Of a stretch of 8,573 nt of DNA, positions 1-6,993 are shown piece after piece. The stretch comes from Candidatus Segetimicrobium genomatis (lineage in GTDB: Bacteria; Sysuimicrobiota; Sysuimicrobiia; Sysuimicrobiales; Segetimicrobiaceae). Under the pieces are notes generated by a model. It saw only the letters and a list, made by a program, of their open reading frames with translations, had not been told where the DNA came from and made no database searches. Position numbers and translations under genes: made by a program. Location: NCBI GenBank assembly GCA_005882445.1, contig VBAN01000402.1:1-8573 (forward strand), given 5' to 3'. Position 1 is the first letter of the stretch. Every line of letters starts with the position of its first letter.

Positions 1-111
1 ACGTGCTCCTGCGGCGCGACGGCGCGGGTGCCTCCGCCGGACCCGGCGTCCCCCGTCCGATTTCGCGCGCCGGATCCCCCAGCCGTCCGGCAGCGGCTCA
101 CCGCCGTCCAT
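1..111 (-). CDS. Possible start of a further gene, truncated by the window edge
   Basis: Nine nt after the oxidoreductase stop, on the same strand, an ATG (111-109) is preceded by GGAGG with 2 nt spacing, closer than ideal. The frame runs 37 codons to the left edge without a stop, beginning MDGGEPLPDGWGIRRAKSDGG and then turning arginine-rich (RRVRRRHPRRR). The first 20 residues look like real coding sequence, but the arginine-rich end resembles a non-coding frame of GC-rich DNA. I do not recognise a family. If this is not a gene, the stretch 1-120 holds nothing I can name. Confidence 0.25.
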   Translation of the reverse strand, partial: MDGGEPLPDGWGIRRAKSDGGRRVRRRHPRRRAAGAR

Positions 112-120
112 GACCTCCGC

Positions 121-1313
121 TCATTCGTGGAGCCCGCCGCTGCGCAGGTACGGCCGGAGGTCGACGGCGCGGCCCTGTTCGGCGGAGAGGTAGGCCCCGT
201 AGCAGACGAGGGTGACATCGCGGGCGAGCATGGCGCCGCTGATGGGCTCGCGGTCGCCGGCCGTGGCCTCGCAGAAATCCTGCAGCTCCGCGGGGAACCC
301 GTTCATCCAGTGCTCGTCTCCGCTGGTGAACTGCCATCCGGCGGACGTCTCCACTTTCTCGCGAATGTACTCGCCGCCAAAGAGGCCGGCGCGCGGCGCG
401 TAGGCGACGACGCTCGTGTTGGGGACGTTGTTCGCGTGCACGACGGCCTTGCTGCTGTAGATCGAGAGCACGTTCTGGATGCCGCCGAGGACGATGTCCG
501 AGGGGGTGATCTGCGCGACGGTGTCATCATCGAACGTCAGCAGCAGCGCGCCCCAGTCCTCCGAATCGACCCAGCCCTCGCGGATGAACTTCTCCTCGTC
601 GGCGAGGAACCCGCGCGTGTGGGTGAGCCGGGCGACGGCGGCGAGGACCCCGGCCGGCCGGACGGGCGTGCCGTACTTCCGGCGGCCCTCGTCGTACTTG
701 AGCTGGAGGGCGGCGCCGAGGGGGTGGCAGCCCTTGTTGATCACGCTTCCCCCGCCGCTGTAGCGCCACTGCCGCGCGTAGTCGGAGTGGGTGCCGCTGT
801 GCGACTCTTCGCCGACGATTCTCAAGATCGCTCCGCCGGTCTCGGCGACGAGCCGGGCCGCCTTGCGGACGTTGGGGCTGTACACCCAGTTCTCCGCGTA
901 GTGGAGCCGCACCCCGGCGCGGGCCATCGCCGCCAGCGCGCGGTCGGCGTTCTCCAGCGCGCCCGCCAGCATCTCGGCGCGCCCGTACCGCGTCCCCACC
1001 ATGGGCTCCCCGTCGCCGAAGAAGCCGGTGAACGGCTTCTCGCAGATGACCGCCTTTCGCGCCTCGGCGCAGCGCAGGATCAGCGGCACGTGCTGGTAGT
1101 TGGAGACGCACAGATCGACCAGATCGATCTCCGGATCGGCGAGCAGAGCGTCCACCGCCGCCGCGCCAGCGCCTGACTCCGTTCCGGGCTGCGCGAGGCG
1201 ATCCCCGCGATCCGCAGGTCGACGCCGGCGACGCCCGCGTAATTGTCCAGATGGAGATTTGCGGCGAACCCGGCGCCGACGATGCCGACGGTGACGCGTC
1301 GAGATGCGGGCAT
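121..1313 (-). pseudogene. Gfo/Idh/MocA-family NAD(P)-dependent oxidoreductase, frameshifted
   Basis: The ATG frame gives VTVGIVGAGFAANLHLDNY, a Rossmann dinucleotide-binding start (G-x-G-x-x-A-x-x-H), and runs well to about SPERSQALAR. It then turns to nonsense and stops at 1080. A second frame takes over near 1156-1175 with AVDALLADPEIDLVDLCVSN and continues intact to TGA at 121-123. That part holds the CEKPF motif (1044-1030; the EKP lysine is the family's catalytic residue), YAENWVYSPNVRKAARL, and GGGSVINKGCHPLG (about 723-762) with the conserved histidine. The total of 1193 nt is one base short of a multiple of three. The break lies in a CGG-rich run, and relatives usually have about 6-9 more residues there, so either one G or a longer 3n+1 segment is missing. 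The native protein would be about 400 residues and would oxidise or reduce a sugar, polyol or related compound. Both the nucleotide-binding and substrate parts are otherwise well kept, so the lesion is recent or a sequence error. Confidence 0.85.
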
Positions 1314-1320
1314 GGAGTGG

Positions 1321-1327
1321 TCCTCCT
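1321..1327 (-). promoter_or_regulatory. Shine-Dalgarno site for the oxidoreductase gene
   Basis: AGGAGGA on the minus strand lies 7 nt before the ATG at 1313 and overlaps the ancestral stop of the dppC frame (TAG, 1328-1326). It is the strongest ribosome-binding site in the window and fixes the start. In an intact operon, ribosomes finishing dppC would reach it; the premature stop 114 nt upstream may uncouple this. Confidence 0.8.
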
Positions 1328-2207
1328 ATCGATTGTGCCGGTAGGGATCGAGCAGATCGCGCAGGCCGTCGCCGACCAGGTTGAGCGAGAAGACCAGCAC
1401 CACGATCGACACGCCGGGAAAGAACGCGTACCAGGGGGATTACTCGGGCGTGGGCGGCTGGGCCCCCAGGCCGAGGAAACTGAGCGACGCCTCGTAGAGG
1501 ACGGCGTAGGCAAAGCCCAGGGACCCCAGGACCGCGAGCGGGCCGATCAGGTTGGGCAGCAGGGTGCGGACGATAATGTAGGGGGTGGAGGCGCCCACGG
1601 CGTGGGCCGCCACCACGTACTCGAGCTCCCGCTCCCGGAGCATGGCCGAGCGCGACACCCGCGCGAAATTGGGCAGCGAGGCCAGCGCGATGGCCGCCAC
1701 CACGCCCGGCTCGCCGGGGCCGAGCACGCTCACCATGGCGATGCCGAGGAGCACCACCGGGAACGCGAAGAAGATGTCGATGATGCGCCCGGTGACGGCG
1801 TCGTAGGCGCCGCCGAAGTAGCCCGCCGTCAGCCCGACGGCGCTCCCGGCCAGGGCGGCGAGCAGCACGGCGGCGCTGCTGGCGAGGAGCGTCAGGCGCG
1901 CCCCGAAGACCACCCGGCTCAGGGTGTCCCGCCCGAATTCGTCGGTGCCGAACGGGTGCAGCCGCGAGGGCGGTTGGAGCGTGGCCGCCATGTTCTGCCG
2001 GTCGGGAGCATAGGGGGAAAACGTCCCGGCCGCCAGGGCGGCGATGCACAGGACCAGCACCACGCCCAGGCCGAGCGTGAGGCTCCACCGCCTGACCGCC
2101 CAGCGGACGGCTCTGCGCGCCCGCCGCACCGGCGCCGCGCGCGGCACGGCGCGGTCCCCCCCGTCGAGGCCGAGTCCGGTGGCGACGCCCTGCTCAGCGG
2201 ACCGCAT
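1326..2207 (-). pseudogene. dppC: DppC-type ABC transporter permease, interrupted by an in-frame TAA
   Basis: The frame from the ATG at 2207 (GAGGG 6 nt upstream, overlapping the dppB stop) gives 255 residues of a normal DppC: first membrane segment 43-60, HPFGTDEFGRDTLSRV (84-99), further segments about 106-130 and 142-185, the EAA-type loop EYVVAAHAVGAS (196-207) with LLPN (216-219), and EASLSFLGLGAQPPTPE (239-255). Then comes TAA (1442-1440). Translation past it, in the same frame, gives 37 more residues with the family's proper ending: [14 protein letters not shown], then [14 protein letters not shown]. In intact relatives about 15 residues starting WG-x-ML and containing an EGR-type block sit between PPTPE and the PW-x-x-FPG segment; here they are absent. 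The simplest reading is a deletion of about 42 nt (a multiple of three) that created the stop at its junction. The shortened product would lack the last membrane segment, so a working channel is doubtful unless the stop is a sequencing error or is read through. Confidence 0.85.
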
Positions 2208-2216
2208 TCCGGGCCC

Positions 2217-3179
2217 TCACTCCCAGCCCGTCGACCGCCCGAGACGGACGCGCGGATCGAGGACGGGGTAGAGGAGGTCGACGGCCAGGTTGAGCAGGAC
2301 GAACGACGTGGCGATCAACAGGATGATGCCCGTCGCCACCTGGTAATCGCGGTTCAGGATCGCGTTCAGCACCAGCCTGCCCATGCCCGGCAGCGCGAAG
2401 ACGGACTCCGTGATGACGGTTCCGCCCAGCAGGTATCCCATCTGCACGCCCAGGACGGTCATGAACGGGATGAGCGCGTTGCGCATGGCGTGGCGGACCA
2501 GGACCATCGCCGCAGCCAGGCCCTTGGCGCGGGCGGTGCGGATGTAGTCGGCGTTGAGCACGTCGAGCATGCCCGCCCGCAGGTAGCGCATCAGCTGGGT
2601 CGAGGCGAAGGTCCCAAGCGCGATCGCGGGGAGGATCATGCTCCGGAGGTTGTGGGCCAGCCCCCCGGCCAGCGGGGCGAACCCGCCGGCCGGCAGCCAG
2701 CGCAGCTCGACGGCGAACAGGTAGATCAGCATGATGCCGAGCCAGAACCCGGGGACGGACAGTCCGACGAACCCGGCCGCGGTGGCCCCCAGATCGAACC
2801 AGGATCTGGGCCGGACGGCCGAGACGATCCCGCTCGGGACGGCGATCAGGAGCGCGACGAGGAGGGAGAGCATCGCCAGCTCGAACGTGACCGGAAACGC
2901 CCGCCGCACCAGCTGCAGGACCGTCTGATGGCTGAAGTAGGACTCGCCCAGGTTCCCTCGGGCGATATTGGCCATCCAGAACCCGTACCGGACGTGGACG
3001 GGCCGGTCCAGCCCCCACTGGTGGCGGAGGCCGGCCACCACCTCGGGTGGGGCCTCCGCGCCCGCCAGGACCCGGGCGGGATCCCCGGGGATGAAGTACG
3101 TCACCAGGAAGACCAGGATCGTGATGCCGATGAGCGTGGGGATCACGCTCAGCCCGCGCCAGATGAGGTACCGGGTCAT
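2217..3179 (-). CDS. dppB: DppB-type ABC transporter permease
   Basis: 320-residue inner-membrane permease of the peptide/nickel family (BPD_transp_1 fold), of normal length. The N-terminus is typical: a first membrane segment about 10-30 followed by IPGDPARVLAG (30-40), then the GLDRPVHVRYGFWMANI block (56-72). Further membrane segments lie near 98-120, 133-156, 181-200, 235-258 and 282-305. The cytoplasmic coupling (EAA-type) loop is DYIRTARAKGLAAAMVLVRH (211-230), followed by NALIP (234-238). The end LLYPVLDPRVRL (302-313) is standard. The start ATG has no evident Shine-Dalgarno sequence. The dppC ATG comes 9 nt after the stop, so the two are probably translated together. Substrate depends on the binding protein and is unknown. 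No lesion is visible, although its partner permease is broken. Confidence 0.93.
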   Translation of the reverse strand: MTRYLIWRGLSVIPTLIGITILVFLVTYFIPGDPARVLAGAEAPPEVVAGLRHQWGLDRPVHVRYGFWMANIARGNLGESYFSHQTVLQLVRRAFPVTFELAMLSLLVALLIAVPSGIVSAVRPRSWFDLGATAAGFVGLSVPGFWLGIMLIYLFAVELRWLPAGGFAPLAGGLAHNLRSMILPAIALGTFASTQLMRYLRAGMLDVLNADYIRTARAKGLAAAMVLVRHAMRNALIPFMTVLGVQMGYLLGGTVITESVFALPGMGRLVLNAILNRDYQVATGIILLIATSFVLLNLAVDLLYPVLDPRVRLGRSTGWE

Positions 3180-3225
3180 GGCCGTCGGGGCCGGCGGTCA
3201 GGCCACCGGGGCGGCCGTCGGGGCC
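3180..3225. repeat. 13-bp direct repeat framing the binding-protein/permease spacer
   Basis: The 13-mer GGCCGTCGGGGCC occurs at 3180-3192 and again at 3213-3225, identical in both copies. The copies occupy the two ends of the 46-nt spacer: one abuts the permease start codon, the other abuts the binding-protein stop. The hairpin lies mostly between them. The repeat is GC-rich and partly palindromic, so part of the match may be composition. Confidence 0.6.
3191..3209 (-). other. Hairpin in the binding-protein/permease spacer
   Basis: On the transcript strand CCGGTGG (3209-3203) and CCGCCGG (3197-3191) can pair over 7 bp including one G-U, with a 5-nt loop CCTGA. No U-run follows, so termination is unlikely. 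A stem between a binding-protein gene and its permease gene commonly keeps the first product more abundant than the second; that role is inferred from position. The dppB start, 11 nt further on, has no clear Shine-Dalgarno sequence, which also fits weaker permease expression. Confidence 0.45.
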
Positions 3226-4845
3226 TCAGGAGGCGAGCCAGACATCGACAAAGCTCTGCTGGAAGGCCGGGTGCGGCACGAATCCCTGCACGCGCGGCCG
3301 GTGGGCATGCGCCGTCGACCGGTGGCAGTAGATCGGGCCCGGGAGGTACTCCAGCCACAACTCCTGGACTTTGGCGTACGCCGCCCTGCGCGCCCCGCGG
3401 TCGAGCGTCGTCGCGCCCTTTCGCAGCTCGTCGACGTACCCGGGGATCGTCTCGGGCGTCAGGCCGCCCACGTTCGCCGGGTTGGGGGGGAAGAGCAGCC
3501 CCGCCGAATACGTGAGGGCCGGGTCCGTCGACCCCCGCGGCGGATAATCCACCGCGGCGTAGAAGTCGTGGCTCTGATTCAGGCGGGCGGCCCATTGGGC
3601 GATGTCGACTTCCTCGATCGCCGGCCGGTACCCGGCGGAGGCGAAGGTGGCCTGCAGCAGCGTGGAGATGATCTTGAACTCGGGGTAACCCGAGGGCGTC
3701 AGGAAGCTGAACTCCAGCCCGCGTCCGCGGGGGTACCCCGCCTGCTCCAAGAGCTTCCCGACCGTGTCGGGGTTGTACGCGTACGCATCTTCAGTCTTCG
3801 GGTCGAACGCCCAGTGCTGGGGAGTGAACGGGCTGTTGTCAGGACGCCCCAGCCCGGCGAGGAAATTCTTGATGAACCCCTGGCGGTCGAGCGCCCAGCC
3901 CATCGCCTGCCGCATCTCGGCCTTCTGAAATGGAGGCCGGCGCTGGTTGAGATAGACGACGAACATCTGGTCCGCCGGGGGCACGACGGCCACGGCGACG
4001 CTGGTATCGCCCCGCAGGCGTGGGACCTCCTGCAGGCTGAAGTCGTAGACGAGGTCGACGTCGCCGGCCAGCAACTGCGAGATCCGGGTCTGGAGTTCCG
4101 TCACCGGGCGAAAGACGATCTTGTCCACGTGCCCGGCCCTGGCCTCGTTCCAGTACGCCGGGTTCCGCTCGAGCGTGACGTGGTCGTTTGGGATCCACTC
4201 CACGAACTTGTAGGGGCCCGAGCCGATGGGGGTCCGCTTGGCCAGATCCGTGCCCGCGCTGCGCGGGACGATATCCACGTACGTGAAGGCCGGGATCAGC
4301 TGGTTCTCGATCGCCGCGGTCTTGATCTTGAGGTGCGTCTCATCGAGCACCAGGACCTCCTTGATCGGGCCGATGAACCCGCGCAGCCACGAGCCCACCC
4401 TGGGGTCCCGGATGCTGTCGATGGTGAACTTGACGTCCTCGGCGGTCAGCTTCTCCCCGTTGTGGAACGTGACCCCGCCCGGCAGGGCGATCACCAGGCT
4501 CGTATTGTTGTCGGTCCACACGAACGATTTGGCCAGCTTGGGCTTGACCTGGAAGGTCACCGGATCCTGATAGGAGAGCTGATCGTAGATGCCGGTCTTG
4601 ATCACCTTCCAGACGTTGAGGTTCCCGACCCAGGGGTGCAGCGTGTTGATGTCCACCGACTGGCTGACCGTGAGGGTGCCTCCGCGCTTCGGCTGAGCGC
4701 TCTGCGGCGCGGCCTGGGCCGCGAGCAGGCCGCGCACGGCCCCCGGGGCGCCCCCCGCCGCCGCGGCGGCGGCTGCCAGACCTGCGTGCGCGAGAAACCG
4801 GCGCCGCGAGATGGACGGCTTCTGTCTCTTCCGCGCCTTCCTCAT
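3226..4845 (-). CDS. Tat-exported ABC solute-binding protein, family 5 (SBP_bac_5, DppA/OppA-like)
   Basis: 539 residues, normal for family 5. The N-terminus has a long basic region and a twin-arginine motif SRRRFL (13-18), then an alanine-rich hydrophobic stretch (about 20-45), so export by the Tat pathway is expected, with the mature protein starting near KRGGTLTV (53-60). Family blocks in order: YDQLSYQDP (87-95), PKLAKSF (102-108), the family signature GVTFHNGEKLTAEDVKFTID (124-143), TPIGSGPYKFVEW (205-217), LERNPAYWNEA (225-235), a MRQAMGWALDRQ helix (311-322) and a C-terminal WLEYLPGPIYCHR region (497-509). It should hand substrate to the DppB/DppC-type permeases directly downstream. 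Family 5 proteins bind peptides, but also nickel complexes, opines and oligosaccharides, so the ligand is open; an aldolase and an oxidoreductase next door make a sugar-derived ligand plausible. No lesion is visible. Confidence 0.93.
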   Translation of the reverse strand: MRKARKRQKPSISRRRFLAHAGLAAAAAAAGGAPGAVRGLLAAQAAPQSAQPKRGGTLTVSQSVDINTLHPWVGNLNVWKVIKTGIYDQLSYQDPVTFQVKPKLAKSFVWTDNNTSLVIALPGGVTFHNGEKLTAEDVKFTIDSIRDPRVGSWLRGFIGPIKEVLVLDETHLKIKTAAIENQLIPAFTYVDIVPRSAGTDLAKRTPIGSGPYKFVEWIPNDHVTLERNPAYWNEARAGHVDKIVFRPVTELQTRISQLLAGDVDLVYDFSLQEVPRLRGDTSVAVAVVPPADQMFVVYLNQRRPPFQKAEMRQAMGWALDRQGFIKNFLAGLGRPDNSPFTPQHWAFDPKTEDAYAYNPDTVGKLLEQAGYPRGRGLEFSFLTPSGYPEFKIISTLLQATFASAGYRPAIEEVDIAQWAARLNQSHDFYAAVDYPPRGSTDPALTYSAGLLFPPNPANVGGLTPETIPGYVDELRKGATTLDRGARRAAYAKVQELWLEYLPGPIYCHRSTAHAHRPRVQGFVPHPAFQQSFVDVWLAS

Positions 4846-4849
4846 GCCA

Positions 4850-4857
4850 CCCCCCCC
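4850..4857 (-). promoter_or_regulatory. G8 run forming the ribosome-binding region of the Tat-exported binding protein
   Basis: On the minus strand AAGGGGGGGG precedes TGGC and then the ATG at 4845. This is the only purine-rich element in the 53-nt spacer and is the probable ribosome-binding region, though it is not a canonical GGAGG. Eight identical bases are prone to slippage, which would alter the spacing to the start codon. Confidence 0.45.
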
Positions 4858-4898
4858 TTACCTTTGTTCCACTCTTCGCTTCGATCGGCCTTGTGCGG

Positions 4899-5666
4899 CT
4901 ACGAGATCACGCCCGGCCCCAGCGTCCGCTCGTAGTATGACCAGATCGCCGCGCCGATCCGCTCGAAGTTGGTGTCGGTCGCCAGATCGTCGGCGGTGGC
5001 CCGGTCCATGGGCCGGGCGCCGGCCACCTGCGCGTTCAGGATCTGCCGTTTGGCGGCCAGTTCCAGGAACGACGCCGCGAGCACGGCCTTGCGGATGTCC
5101 GGTCCCACCGTGATGATCCCGTGGTACTTCATGAACAGGGCGTTGGCCTGGCCGAGGCTCTTCGACACCTCCCGGGCCAGCGCGGGCGCATAGACCCGGT
5201 TGGGGGTCTTCTTGAACCAGGCGACCTTTCGGGTGAGCACCCCGAACTGATCGTACGGCTCGATCTCCCGATCCGCGGCCATCAGCATGCAGATGTACGG
5301 CGCGTGCGTGTGCACGATCCCGCCGACGTCCGGCCGGCCCCGGAAGATCTCCGCCATCAGCGACCACTCGCCGTGGACAGGATAATCCCCCTCCAGCACC
5401 TTCCCGTCCAGGTCCATCCGCATGAGCCCGAAAGCGGGCTTGATCTCGTCCAGTCCGTGGAACATCGACTTGATCCAGAAGGTGTCGGCCCCCGGCTCGC
5501 GCGCGGCCAGGATGCCGATGATGGCGTGCACCTGGCCCTCGTGGGCGATGATCCGGTAGCCCAGGGCGAGGTCCTTCTTCAGCTGGGTGTCCGTTCGCTG
5601 CGTGCCCGTCCGCTGGGCGCCCGCTCGCTGTGGTCCCGTTCGCTTCACCGCGGTTCCTGTCTTCAT
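4899..5666 (-). CDS. Class II aldolase/adducin family zinc enzyme (aldolase, epimerase or decarboxylase)
   Basis: 255 residues from the chosen ATG. The core from about residue 32 matches the class II aldolase/adducin fold, related to fuculose-1-phosphate aldolase, ribulose-5-phosphate 4-epimerase and the newer sugar-acid decarboxylases. Visible active-site residues: Glu100 in HGEW (the position of the FucA catalytic glutamate), the zinc ligands His119 and His121 in VHTHA, and His182 in KYHG. RPDVGGIVHTHAP (111-123) and GIITVGPDIRKAV (183-195) are typical blocks. All zinc-site residues are present, so an active enzyme is expected. Substrate class cannot be fixed; sugar phosphates or hydroxy/oxo-acids are the family range. 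Oddity: residues 9-28 are four 5-residue repeats of the form R-[TA]-[GD]-x-Q, a basic tail outside the fold. The gene lies between the two transporter sets, 59 nt after livK and 53 nt before the binding-protein gene, so it probably acts on an imported compound. Confidence 0.88.
   Translation of the reverse strand: MKTGTAVKRTGPQRAGAQRTGTQRTDTQLKKDLALGYRIIAHEGQVHAIIGILAAREPGADTFWIKSMFHGLDEIKPAFGLMRMDLDGKVLEGDYPVHGEWSLMAEIFRGRPDVGGIVHTHAPYICMLMAADREIEPYDQFGVLTRKVAWFKKTPNRVYAPALAREVSKSLGQANALFMKYHGIITVGPDIRKAVLAASFLELAAKRQILNAQVAGARPMDRATADDLATDTNFERIGAAIWSYYERTLGPGVIS
5583..5642 (-). repeat. Coding minisatellite: four tandem 15-bp units
   Basis: Four back-to-back 15-bp units (5583-5597, 5598-5612, 5613-5627, 5628-5642). 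On the plus strand each begins CTG, continues with a variable middle, and ends CCGTTCG, CCGTCCG or CCGCTCG. On the coding strand they give RTGPQ, RAGAQ, RTGTQ and RTDTQ in the aldolase N-terminus. Because 15 is a multiple of three, gain or loss of units would keep the frame. The units differ at several bases, so the array is not brand new. Confidence 0.85.
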
Positions 5667-5675
5667 CAGGTGGCT

Positions 5676-5681
5676 TCCTCC
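5676..5681 (-). promoter_or_regulatory. Shine-Dalgarno site for the aldolase-family gene
   Basis: On the minus strand GGAGGA sits 9 nt before the ATG at 5666-5664. It decides the start. The frame also has a TTG at 5717 with no purine-rich site before it, and an ATG at 5684 whose upstream sequence is weaker. The strong site favours the third option. Confidence 0.65.
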
Positions 5682-5725
5682 CATCCGTCTGGTCTCGCGC
5701 AGTCCGCGGGACGTCAACCGGTCGT

Positions 5726-6970
5726 CTATTGCGCGGCCTTCTGGATCTCGTCCGCGGAGATCGTCACAAGCGTGCGCAGCTTCCCGTCGGTCCCCGCCTG
5801 GACGACGTCGAACGGTCCGTAGGCGTTGTGGTACTTATCGAACACCATCGGGCCGCTCGCTCCATAATATTTGATCCTCTTGCCGGACGTGAGCCCGGCG
5901 AGGCCGTCCCGGTACGTGTAGACCACCGCGCCGCCGGGGTTGGTGACCAGCGGGAGGGACGCCACGATCTTCTCGGGATCCGTGCCGCCGGCCTTCTGGA
6001 TCGCGAGCGCCATGACGATCGTCCCATCGTACGCGTAGTTGGAGCTCTCCAGCGGCTCATGCGTGTACAACTTGGCATACAGCGCGGCGAACGCATCGGC
6101 GGCCGCGCCGGGCGGCGTCGACCCGACGAGGGACACCAGCACCTTGTTGGCCACCTGGGGGGTGACCGACTTGATGTAGTTGCTGCCCGCCGTCAGGTCC
6201 GTCCCGATCAGGGGGACGCCCAGGTTGTTCAGTTCTTTGAAGTTGGCGTACATCACCGCCGCGGTCCCCGGGTCGGTCTGGGTGAAGATCACATCCGGGT
6301 GGGCGCTGACCACGCGCTCGACCTCGGACCGGTAGGAGGTCTGCCCCGCGGTCAGCTTCACGTCGGCCACGATCTTGCCGCCGAGCTTCTGGAAGGTCTT
6401 CACGATGGGGGCCTTGAGCGTCTCATTGGTGATGTCGGTATAGAAGACCAGGGCCGCGTTCCGGTAGCCTTTCTTGATCGCGTACAGGGCCATGGCCACG
6501 CTCAGCTGCGAGTCCGACGGGTTCGGCCGCCAGATCCACTGGTCCTCGTTGGTGTCGAACACCGTCGTGCCGCCGAGGAAGATCATCGGAATCCGGTTGT
6601 TGTCGATGATCGGCCGCACGGCGAAGAGCTCCGTGCTCGTGGGCCCGATCTGGACCACAATGCGGTTGGCGCCGATGAGCTTGTTTTCCGCCGGCACCGC
6701 GTCCGCGGCATCGCTCTGGGTGTCGGCGAGATGGATCTCCATCGTCCGGCCCAGGATCCCGCCCGCCTCGTTGATCGCCCGCTGCGCCACCCGGGCGCCC
6801 TCCAGGATCGCGGCGCCGACGTCGGCGTGGACCCCGGTCATCGCGGCCAGCACCCCGACTGAGACCGGCGCCGGCGCCGTCCCCCCCGGGGATGCGACAA
6901 GCAGCGCCGCCGCGAGCGCGCCGGTTGAGAGCGTACACCACTTCCGCCTGCCTGTTCCGCGCACCAGCAT
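5726..6970 (-). CDS. livK: LivK-type periplasmic amino-acid/amide binding protein (Peripla_BP_6)
   Basis: 414-residue substrate-binding protein for the adjacent Liv-type importer. The first ATG (6970-6968) follows a GGGGAAAGGGGG purine run and opens a classic Sec signal peptide: basic RGTGRRK (4-10), a hydrophobic core about 14-26 (LSTGALAAALLVA), and a likely cut near residues 30-35 before VSVGVL. There is no lipobox cysteine, so it should be soluble in a periplasm. Family features in order: VGVLAAMTG strand (38-46), AINEAGGILGR (65-75), a ligand-loop region IGPTSTE (108-114), GVPLIGTDL (251-259), YAYDGTIVMALAIQKAG (312-328) and the C-terminal GPMVFD (373-378). The domain is complete, of normal length. 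The reading frame stays open 75 codons further upstream, through the spacer and into livF, but that extension is arginine/proline-rich and would bury the signal peptide. The ligand is not predictable: relatives bind amino acids, amides, aromatic acids and short-chain acids. Confidence 0.93.
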   Translation of the reverse strand: MLVRGTGRRKWCTLSTGALAAALLVASPGGTAPAPVSVGVLAAMTGVHADVGAAILEGARVAQRAINEAGGILGRTMEIHLADTQSDAADAVPAENKLIGANRIVVQIGPTSTELFAVRPIIDNNRIPMIFLGGTTVFDTNEDQWIWRPNPSDSQLSVAMALYAIKKGYRNAALVFYTDITNETLKAPIVKTFQKLGGKIVADVKLTAGQTSYRSEVERVVSAHPDVIFTQTDPGTAAVMYANFKELNNLGVPLIGTDLTAGSNYIKSVTPQVANKVLVSLVGSTPPGAAADAFAALYAKLYTHEPLESSNYAYDGTIVMALAIQKAGGTDPEKIVASLPLVTNPGGAVVYTYRDGLAGLTSGKRIKYYGASGPMVFDKYHNAYGPFDVVQAGTDGKLRTLVTISADEIQKAAQ

Positions 6971-6993
6971 GTCCCCCTTTCCCCAACACGAAT

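Noticed and set aside
28..1176. 382-codon plus-strand frame opposite the oxidoreductase
   Set aside because: Composition is shadow-like (Val, Arg, Ala, Gly, Asp) with no recognisable motif; the minus strand carries the conserved EKP and GGG-x-x-x-N-x-G-x-H motifs.
1140..1180. Programmed frameshift in the oxidoreductase
   Set aside because: No slippery heptamer, stimulatory hairpin or family precedent is apparent; a deletion in a CGG-rich run is simpler.
1080..1313. 77-residue product as a separate small gene
   Set aside because: It is the N-terminal Rossmann portion of the frameshifted oxidoreductase; the last 25 or so residues are out-of-frame readings of conserved sequence.
1314..2088. 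N-terminal half of the long minus-strand frame that ends at 121
   Set aside because: Upstream of the frameshift this frame is only the out-of-frame reading of dppC (Arg/Pro-rich). Its real content begins near 1175, as the second half of the oxidoreductase.
1251..3515. 754-codon open frame on the plus strand
   Set aside because: It lies antisense to dppB, dppC and the start of the oxidoreductase, all of which have clear family motifs. Its product is a low-complexity mix of Arg, Gly, Asp, Gln and His, typical of the shadow frame opposite GC-rich coding DNA.
2968..4935. 655-codon plus-strand frame opposite the family 5 binding protein
   Set aside because: No domain is recognisable, and the opposite strand encodes a full Tat-exported binding protein with the family signature.
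5667..5717. TTG start for the aldolase gene, 17 codons upstream
   Set aside because: No ribosome-binding site precedes it, whereas GGAGGA precedes the ATG at 5666.
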